Shown: one piece after another, positions 56,029 to 64,000 of the stretch | How positions within the stretch are numbered: the stretch's first letter is position 1 | How the letters are laid out: every line of letters begins with the position of its first letter | Notes under the pieces: generated by a model | Database searches by the model: none | Told to the model about the DNA's origin: nothing | The model's input: the letters and a program-made list of their open reading frames with translations, nothing else | Origin: Pomphorhynchus laevis | Lineage: Eukaryota; Acanthocephala; Palaeacanthocephala; Echinorhynchida; Pomphorhynchidae | DNA length: 64,000 bases | Direction: 5' to 3' | NCBI GenBank assembly: GCA_012934845.2 | Contig: WNNJ02001845.1 | Location: forward strand, 82,837-146,836 | Translations under genes and position numbers: made by a program

Positions 56029-56151
56029 GTTTATGGCATAATCACACAAGGTCGACCAGGGAGTAACGAGTGGATTACCACTTTTGCCATTTCACACAGT
56101 CTCGACCAGAATTTATGGCACTTTGTTAAAAATAGCTTCGATCAAAAAGAG
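56029..56151 (+). CDS. Discoidin domain gene, middle exon
   Basis: Acceptor TTTCAG at 56023-56028, donor GAG/GTACTG after 56151; 123 nt, 41 codons, phase 0 at both ends. Encodes VYGIITQGRPGSNEWITTFA, then ISHSLDQNLWHFVKN, the expected G..TQGR……WVT.F.L.YS.D…W segment of the domain. Introns on either side are about 1.25 kb (54776-56028) and 0.86 kb (56152-57009), both A+T-rich and free of recognisable insertions. Confidence 0.87.
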
Positions 56152-57009
56152 GTACTGACTTCTAATTATTGTAAAACAATTTTAAGAGTATTTTCTAGTG
56201 CAATTGAGTCTACAAACTTGCGAAAATCTAGAATCTTTAATTGTAATACATTATTGCATACAACCTTGCGATATTAATGTATTTTATCTTACTACGTCAA
56301 AATCTAAAATATATTTTTTACAAATATATATAATTCTGCATTTGCAAGTTTAATAGCAAAATGTCTAATTTGAACAGAATTCAAACACTTTGATACTTGA
56401 ATTCGTTAAGGCTAATAAACACTTTAATATTTTAAAGCTAAAATTATTGATATCATAAGCATTTATTGTTTATACTAAAGTTGATGCTTTTAGAATATTT
56501 TTAGTTGAAGTTATTGATTGCGAGTTGGGTTCTAATTGACTTCTATGACTTTTACGGCAGATATAAGGTATTTTTAAAATTGTTTTAGAGAATTTCGGAC
56601 ACATAAATGCATTTTTAAAGACCAAGGGAATAAGTGAAATGTCTATGATGTGCTGGTAAATCATTTTAAAAAAACGAATACACGATATTTTGGTTTAGAG
56701 TTGTTAACATTTTGTGTGTTTTAACGAAAATACGAATCTGTGATTTTAGTGAATCTATGAAATAGATTTAATCTATGAAATAAATTAAAAGAAAATATAA
56801 TTGATAATTGTTTTTGATCTAAACGGTATTTATCACTAATGGATAAATGCATAATTTCTTAATTAGGTTCTTCTAAGCTGTTTATTAAAACTTTTTAATA
56901 ATTTTAATTTCATCATCCTAAAATTAACTCAAAATATTATGATCAATTTTAATTAATTTATAAATTTAATTATTTTAATTAATTAAAATAATTTAATCAT
57001 TTTATTTAG

Positions 57010-57148
57010 GTATTTACTGGTAACAAAGATGATTATTCATTTCGATTGAACTATTTTAACCAACCAATAAAATCACGATTTATTAGAATTCATGTTTTTT
57101 CCTGGAAGCATTATCCTTCATTACGATTCGACCTACTTGGATGTGGAG
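57010..57148 (+). CDS. Discoidin domain gene, exon with the C-terminal third
   Basis: Acceptor ATTTAG at 57004-57009; donor GGAG/GTGCTT after 57148; 139 nt. Encodes VFTGNKDDYSFRLNYF, NQPIKSRFIRIHVFSWKHYP and LRFDLLGCG: F.GN.D……..F..P…R.IRI.P..W.….LR.DLLGC closes the discoidin fold, and the final Cys would pair with the Cys in the first exon. The three exons give one complete domain of about 150 residues. The next exon is not seen before the satellite at 57865, so it lies beyond the array or the gene continues outside the window. Confidence 0.87.
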
Positions 57149-57149
57149 G

Positions 57150-57864
57150 TGCTTTTCCATTTTGACTTTTAATAAAAATCTTAAAATCATGTTAAACTTT
57201 TTAATGCATAATATTAATAATATTTAAATTTAGCAAATAACATAAAATATATGTTAATTATATTTTAATATAATAATTATAAATTATTATTTATAATAAT
57301 ATAATTAATATTAAAATTTAATTGAAATTTATTAAGTTTACTTTAATTTTCAAAGATACAGTATAAATTGTTTTAAACGATTTAAAATAATTTAAAACTT
57401 GCGAAGCTGTTCGGTTCTTTTTTCGATTCTTATGTATATTTTTGATTGCGACAACAAACGAAAGCGTGTAGATAACACAGTTCAGCTACAAAATTTGGTT
57501 CAACAGAATATGACGATTTTTGACCAGGTTTTAATAACCGGAAACAATTTATGAATATATAGATTGCTTTATTTATAATCATACATAAATATAAATAATA
57601 TTAAAATTTAATCAATGTTAAATAATATTAAACTTTATTATATTTATACAAATTTAAAAAAACTCTGTAAACGTTTTCTTAATAGAAAAGCTGTGTGCTT
57701 TTCTAACATAAAATACTTCGAAAAAAATTATTTAAAATTATTAAAAAGATATTTATTTTTGTTATTTATTTACACTTCGAAGTGTATAAACATTATACTC
57801 ATAAAATATTTTAGTAAAATATTTTATGAAATATATATTAGTGTCTATCAGCTTATATATACAA
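57150..57864. other. A+T-rich stretch between the discoidin exon and the satellite
   Basis: A frame at 57615-57878 is driven by low-complexity sequence (many Lys, Ile, Tyr, Leu) and shows no domain. Probably intron. Confidence 0.5.
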
Positions 57865-60800
57865 TATGTATTTATTGATAATTATTATTAATCAGTTTTC
57901 ATTTCACATATTTTATTTATCTACTGTTTTCGCACAGAAACCAGCTACGGTATCATTCCTTTATCACTTCCGACTCCATACACCTTGACTCACAACATAC
58001 CAGATTTTAGCCTGATGTATTGGTATTGTGTCGGATAAAGGATGTGTACCGCTGTAGTTTCCTTTTGAATCCTATATGCACTTTCAGATTCGAACCTAGG
58101 TTATTTCGATTTGTGGGTCCACGCCTTATGTATTTATTGATAATTATTATTAATCAGTTTTCATTTCACATATTTTATTTATCCACTGTTTTCGCACAGA
58201 AACCAGCTACGGTATCATTCCTTTATTACTTCTAACTCCATTCACATTGACTCACAACATACCAGATTTTAGCCTGAAGTATTTGTATTGTGTCGGCTAA
58301 AGGATGTGTACCGCTGTAGTTTCCTTTTGAATCCTATATGCACTTTCAGATTCGAACCTAGGTTATTTCGATTTGTAGGTCCACGCCTTATGTATTTATT
58401 GATAATCATTATTAATCAGTTTTCATTTCACATATTTTATTTATCCACTGTTTTCGCACAGAAACCAGCTACGGTATCATTCCTTTATTACTTCTAACTC
58501 CATTCACATTGACTCACAACATACCAGATTTTAGCCTGATGTATTGGTATTGTGTCGGCTAAAGGATGTGTACCGCTGTAGTTTCCTTTTGAATCCTATA
58601 TGCACTTTCAGATTCGAACCTAGGTTATTTCGATTTGTGGGTCCACGCCTTATGTATTTATTGATAATCATTATTAATCAGTTTTCATTTCACATATTTT
58701 ATTTATCTACTGTTTTCGCACAGAAACCAGCTACGGTATCATTCCTTTATTACTTCCAACTTCATAGACCATAACTCACAACATACCAGATTTTAGCCTG
58801 ATGTATTGGTATTGTTTCGGATAAAGGATGTGTACCGCTGTAGTTTCCTTTTGAATCCTATATGCACTTTCAGATTCGAACCTAGGTTATTTCGATTTGT
58901 GGGTCCACGCCTTATGTATTTATTGATAATCATTATTAATCAGTTTTCATTTCACATATTTTATTTATCCACTGTTTTCGCACAGAAACCAGCTACGGTA
59001 TCATTCCTTTATTACTTCTAACTCCATTCACATTGACTCACAACATACCAGATTTTAGCCTGATGTATTTGTATTGTTTCGGATAAAGGATGTGTACCGC
59101 TGTAGTTTCCTTTTGAATCCTATATGCACTTTCAGATTCGAACCTAGGTTATTTCGATTTGTGGGTCCACGCCTTATGTATTTATTGATAATTATTATTA
59201 ATCAGTTTTCATTTCACATATTTTATTTATCCACTGTTTTCGCACAGAAACCAGCTACGGTATCATTCCTTTATTACTTCCAACTTCATAGACCATAACT
59301 CACAACATACCAGATTTTAGCCTGATGTATTTGTATTGTTTCGGATAAAGGATGTGTACCGCTGTAGTTTCCTTTTGAATCCTATATGCACTTTCAGATT
59401 CGAACCTAGGTTATTTCGATTTGTGGGTCCACGCCTTATGTATTTATTGATAATTATTATTAATCAGTTTTCATTTCACATATTTTATTTATCCACTGTT
59501 TTCGCACAGAAACCAGCTACGGTATCATTCCTTTATTACTTCCAACTTCATAGACCATAACTCACAACATACCAGATTTTAGCCTGATGTATTGGTATTG
59601 TTTGTCGGATAAAGGATGTGTACCGCTGTAGTTTCCTTTTGAATCCTATATGCACTTTCAGATTCGAACCTAGGTTATTTCGATTTGTGGGTCCACGCCT
59701 TATGTATTTATTGATAATTATTATTAATCAGTTTTCATTTCACATATTTTATTTATCTACTGTTTTCGCACAGAAACCAGCTACGGTATCATTCCTTTAT
59801 TACTTCCAACTTCATAGACCATAACTCACAACATACCAGATTTTAGCCTGATGTATTGGTATTGTTTCGGATAAAGGATGTGTACCGCTGTAGTTTCCTT
59901 TTGAATCCTATATGCACTTTCAGATTCGAACCAAGGTTATTTCGATTTGTGGATCCACGCCTTATGTATTTATTGATAATTATTATTAATCAGTTTTCAT
60001 TTCACATATTTTATTTATCCACTGTTTTCGCACAGAAACCAGCTACGGTATCATTCCTTTATCACTTCCAACTCCATAGACCATAACTCACAACATGCCG
60101 GATTTTAGCCTGAAGTATTTGTATTGTGTCGGCTAAAGGATGTGTACCGCTGTAGTTTCCTTTTGAATCCTATATGCACTTTCAGATTCGAACCTAGGTT
60201 ATTTCGATTTGTAGGTCCACGCCTTATGTATTTATTGATAATCATTATTAATCAGTTTTCATTTCACATATTTTATTTATCCACTGTTTTCGCACAGAAA
60301 CCAGCTACGGTATCATTCCTTTATTACTTCTAACTCCATTCACATTGACTCACAACATGCCGGATTTTAGCCTGAAGTATTTGTATTGTGTCGGATAAAG
60401 GATGTGTACCGCTGTAGTTTCCTTTTGAATCCTATATGCACTTTCAGATTCGAACCTAGGTTATTTCGATTTGTAGGTCCACGCCTTATGTATTTATTGA
60501 TAATCATTATTAATCAGTTTTCATTTCACATATTTTATTTATCTACTGTTTTCGCACAGAAACCAGCTACGGTATCATTCCTTTATTACTTCTAACTCCA
60601 TTCACATTGACTCACAACATGCCGGATTTTAGCCTGAAGTATTTGTATTGTGTCGGATAAAGGATGTGTACCGCTGTAGTTTCCTTTTGAATCCTATATG
60701 CACTTTCAGATTCGAACCTAGGTTATTTCGATTTGTAGGTCCACGCCTTATGTATTTATTGATAATCATTATTAATCAGTTTTCATTTCACATATTTTAT

Positions 60801-63800
60801 TTATCCACTGTTTTCGCACAGAAACCAGCTACGGTATCATTCCTTTATTACTTCTAACTCCATTCACATTGACTCACAACATACCAGATTTTAGCCTGAA
60901 GTATTGGTATTGTGTCGGATAAAGGATGTGTACCGCTGTAGTTTCCTTTTGAATCCTATATGCACTTTCAGATTCGAACCTAGGTTATTTCGATTTGTAG
61001 GTCCACGCCTTATGTATTTATTGATAATCATTATTAATCAGTTTTCATTTCACATATTTTATTTATCCACTGTTTTCGCACAGAAACCAGCTACGGTATC
61101 ATTCCTTTATTACTTCCAACTTCATAGACCATAACTCACAACATACCAGATTTTAGCCTGATGTATTGGTATTGTTTCGGATAAAGGATGTGTACCGCTG
61201 TAGTTTCCTTTTGAATCCTATATGCACTTTCAGATTCGAACCTAGGTTATTTCGATTTGTGGGTCCACGCCTTATGTATTTATTGATAATCATTATTAAT
61301 CAGTTTTCATTTCACATATTTTATTTATCCACTGTTTTCGCACAGAAACCAGCTACGGTATCATTCCTTTATTACTTCTAACTCCATTCACATTGACTCA
61401 CAACATACCAGATTTTAGCCTGATGTATTGGTATTGTTTCGGATAAAGGATGTGTACCGCTGTAGTTTCCTTTTGAATCCTATATGCACTTTCAGATTCG
61501 AACCTAGGTTATTTCGATTTGTGGGTCCACGCCTTATGTATTTATTGATAATTATTATTAATCAGTTTTCATTTCACATATTTTATTTATCCACTGTTTT
61601 CGCACAGAAACCAGCTACGGTATCATTCCTTTATTACTTCCAACTTCATAGACCATAACTCACAACATACCAGATTTTAGCCTGATGTATTGGTATTGTT
61701 TCGGCTAAAGGATGTGTACCGCTGTAGTTTCCTTTTGAATCCTATATGCACTTTCAGATTCGAACCTAGGTTATTTCGATTTGTGGGTACACGCTTTATG
61801 TATTTATTGATAATCATTATTAATCAGTTTTCATTTCACATATTTTATTTATCCACTGTTTTCGCACAGAAACCAGCTACGGTATCATTCCTTTATTACT
61901 TCTAACTCCATTCACATTGACTCACAACATGCCGGATTTTAGCCTGAAGTATTTGTATTGTGTCGGCTAAAGGATGTGTACCGCTGTAGTTTCCTTTTGA
62001 ATCCTATATGCACTTTCAGATTCGAACCTAGGTTATTTCGATTTGTGGGTCCACGCTTTATGTATTTATTGATAATCATTATTAATCAGTTTTCATTTCA
62101 CATATTTTATTTATCTACTGTTTTCGCACAGAAACCAGCTACGGTATCATTCCTTTATTACTTCTAACTCCATTCACATTGACTCACAACATACCAGATT
62201 TTAGCCTGATGTATTTGTATTGACTCGGATAAAGGATATGTACTGCTGTAGTTTCCTTTTGAATCCTATATGCACTTTCAGATTCGAACCTAGGTTATTT
62301 CGATTTGTGGGTCCACGCTTTATGTATTTATTGATAATCATTATTAATCAGTTTTCATTTCACATATTTTATTTATCCACTGTTTTCGCACAGAAACCAG
62401 CTACGGTATCATTCCTTTATTACTTCCAACTTCATAGACCATAACTCACAACATACCAGATTTTAGCCTGATGTATTGGTATTGTTTCGGATAAAGGATG
62501 TGTACCGCTGTAGTTTCCTTTTGAATCCTACATGCACTTTCAGATTCGAACCTAGGTTATTTCGATTTGTGGGTCCACGCCTTATGTATTTATTGATAAT
62601 TATTATTAATCAGTTTTCATTTCACATATTTTATTTATCTACTGTTTTCGCACAGAAACCAGCTACGGTATCATTCCCTTATCACTTCCAACTTCATAGA
62701 CCATAACTCACAACATAACAGATTTTAGCCTGATGTATTGGTATTGTTTCGGATAAAGGATGTGTACCGCTGTAGTTTCCTTTTGAATCCTATATGCACT
62801 TTCAGATTCGAACCTAGGTTATTTCGATTTGTGGGTCCACGCCTTATGTATTTATTGATAATCATTATTAATCAGTTTTCATTTCACATATTTTATTTAT
62901 CTACTGTTTTCGCACAGAAACCAGCTACGGTATCATTCCTTTATTACTTCCAACTTCATAGACCATAACTCACAACATACCAGATTTTAGCCTGAAGTAT
63001 TTGTATTGTGTCGGCTAAAGGATGTGTACCGCTGTAGTTTCCTTTTGAATCCTATATGCACTTTCAGATTCGAACCTAGGTTATTTCGATTTGTGGGTCC
63101 ACGCTTTATGTATTTATTGATAATCATTATTAATCAGTTTTCATTTCACATATTTTATTTATCTACTGTTTTCGCACAGAAACCAGCTACGGTATCATTC
63201 CTTTATTACTTCTAACTCCATTCACATTGACTCACAACATACCAGATTTTAGCCTGATGTATTTGTATTGTCGGATAAAGGATGTGTACCGCTGTAGTTT
63301 CCTTTTGAATCCTATATGCACTTTCAGATTCGAACCTAGGTTATTTCGATTTGTGGGTCCACGCCTTATGTATTTATTGATAATCATTATTAATCAGTTT
63401 TCATTTCACTTATTTTATTTATCTACTGTTTTCGCACAGAAACTAGCTACGGTATCATTCCTTTATCACTTCCAACTCCATAACCATACTCACAACATAC
63501 CAGATTTTAGCCTGATGTATTTGTATTGTTTCGGATAAAGGATGTGTACCGCTGTAGTTTCCTTTTGAATCCTATATGCACTTTCAGATTCGAACCTAGG
63601 TTATTTCGATTTGTGGGTCCACGCCTTATGCATTATTGATAATTATTATTAATCAGTTTTCATTTCACATATTTTATTTATCCACTGTTTTCGCACAGAA
63701 ACCAGCTACGGTATCATTCCTTTATTACTTCTAACTCCATTCACATTGACTCACAGCATACCAGATTTTAGCCTGATGTATTGGTATTGTGTCGGATAAA

Positions 63801-64000
63801 GGATGTGTACCGCTGTAGTTTCCTTTTGAATCCTATATGCACTTTCAGATTCGAACCTAGGTTATTTCGATTTGTGGGTACACGCTTTATGTATTTATTG
63901 ATAATTATTATTAATCAGTTTTCATTTCACATATTTTATTTATCTACTGTTTTCGCACAGAAACCAGCTACGGTATCATTCCCTTATCACTTCCAACTTC
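57865..64000 (+). repeat. Satellite array, 262-bp monomer, about 23.4 copies to the window edge
   Basis: Monomer starts (ATGTATTTATTGATAAT) fall at 57865, 58128, 58390, 58652 and every 262 bp after. Monomers are nearly identical, with rare 1-3 bp indels (for example near 59603, 63267, 63632). Differences cluster: one 20-30 bp segment exists in two forms (CTCCATTCACATTGACTCAC or CTTCATAGACCATAACTCAC), with linked or unlinked switches at GTGTCGG/GTTTCGG, CTGATGT/CTGAAGT and GCCTT/GCTTT. Each copy has a roughly 70-codon frame, but 262 is not a multiple of 3 and no frame crosses monomers, so it is not taken as a gene. GATTCGAACC is present in every copy read. Confidence 0.95.

Noticed and set aside
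57615-57878. 87-codon Lys/Ile/Tyr-rich frame
   Set aside because: Low-complexity A+T-rich sequence with no domain and no splice or start context; runs into the satellite.
57865-64000. About 70-codon open frame (…YRCSFLLNPICTFRFEP…) repeated in each satellite monomer
   Set aside because: It recurs only because the monomers are nearly identical; 262 bp is not a multiple of 3, starts vary, and there is no sign of codon-aware substitution.
57865-64000. Hammerhead ribozyme in the satellite (CAGAAACCAGCTACGGTATC and CTGATGT)
   Set aside because: GAAACC…GGTA would give a good stem III, but A9 of the core is changed (CTGATGT or CTGAAGT) and no stem II pairs, on either strand.
57865-64000. tRNA gene array suggested by GGTTCGAATC
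   Set aside because: No acceptor stem, no cloverleaf and no A box at the proper distance; only the B-box-like word is present.
57865-64000. CRISPR-like array
   Set aside because: Monomers are contiguous 262-bp satellite units without unique spacers, in eukaryotic-looking DNA.

Overview
ORGANISM. The window looks like nuclear DNA of an invertebrate animal. It is strongly A+T-rich by eye, has no operons or bacterial gene packing, and is mostly transposable elements. These include several non-LTR retrotransposon families, a Penelope-like element with an N-terminal GIY-YIG domain (the Naiad type known from many invertebrate phyla), MULE transposase pieces and a 262-bp satellite. The only convincing host gene is three exons of a discoidin (F5/8 type C) domain with GT/AG introns. 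I cannot name the species.

LAYOUT. 1-10.7 kb: a LINE family (family A: zinc-knuckle ORF1, then endonuclease and reverse transcriptase, RT). One near-complete minus-strand copy (1411-5288) has a 12-bp target-site duplication. It sits between two older copies arranged head to head, with further fragments to 10.7 kb. 11.3-20.4 kb: a 5'-truncated RT element (family C, 12762-17118) is split by a minus-strand L2/CR1-like element (family B, 13115-15267), followed by two CR1-like fragments (families D and E). 20.4-26.4 kb: A+T-rich DNA with small relics. 26.8-28.9 kb: a near-perfect palindrome with about 1-kb arms, each arm carrying the same piece of a MULE transposase. A single-copy relative lies at 32.2-33.15 kb, bracketed by identical 166-bp direct repeats. 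34.9-38.8 kb: a Naiad-like Penelope element with an intact 904-codon ORF and 317-bp pseudo-LTRs. At least six other pieces of it lie between 26 and 52 kb, mixed with foldback/MITE-like sequences. 47.3-49.7 kb: a dead LINE (family F) and three tandem 360-bp repeats. 54.58-57.15 kb: the discoidin exons. 57.87 kb to the window end: 23.4 copies of a 262-bp satellite.

HOW THE PARTS RELATE. Family A ORF1 (nucleic-acid binding) and ORF2 (endonuclease/RT) would have worked together in target-primed reverse transcription, but this ORF2 is broken by a stop codon and a frameshift. The only intact mobile-element protein is the Naiad-like polyprotein, so it is the likeliest recently active element and the likely source of the nearby fragments. 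The MULE inverted duplication cannot encode a full transposase, but if transcribed it would fold into a long hairpin, like maize Mu killer. Inverted 'snap-back' duplications recur at many breakpoints. Several repeat families carry hammerhead-ribozyme-like motifs of varying quality. All coordinates and comparisons were made by eye, so edges of degraded repeats are approximate.
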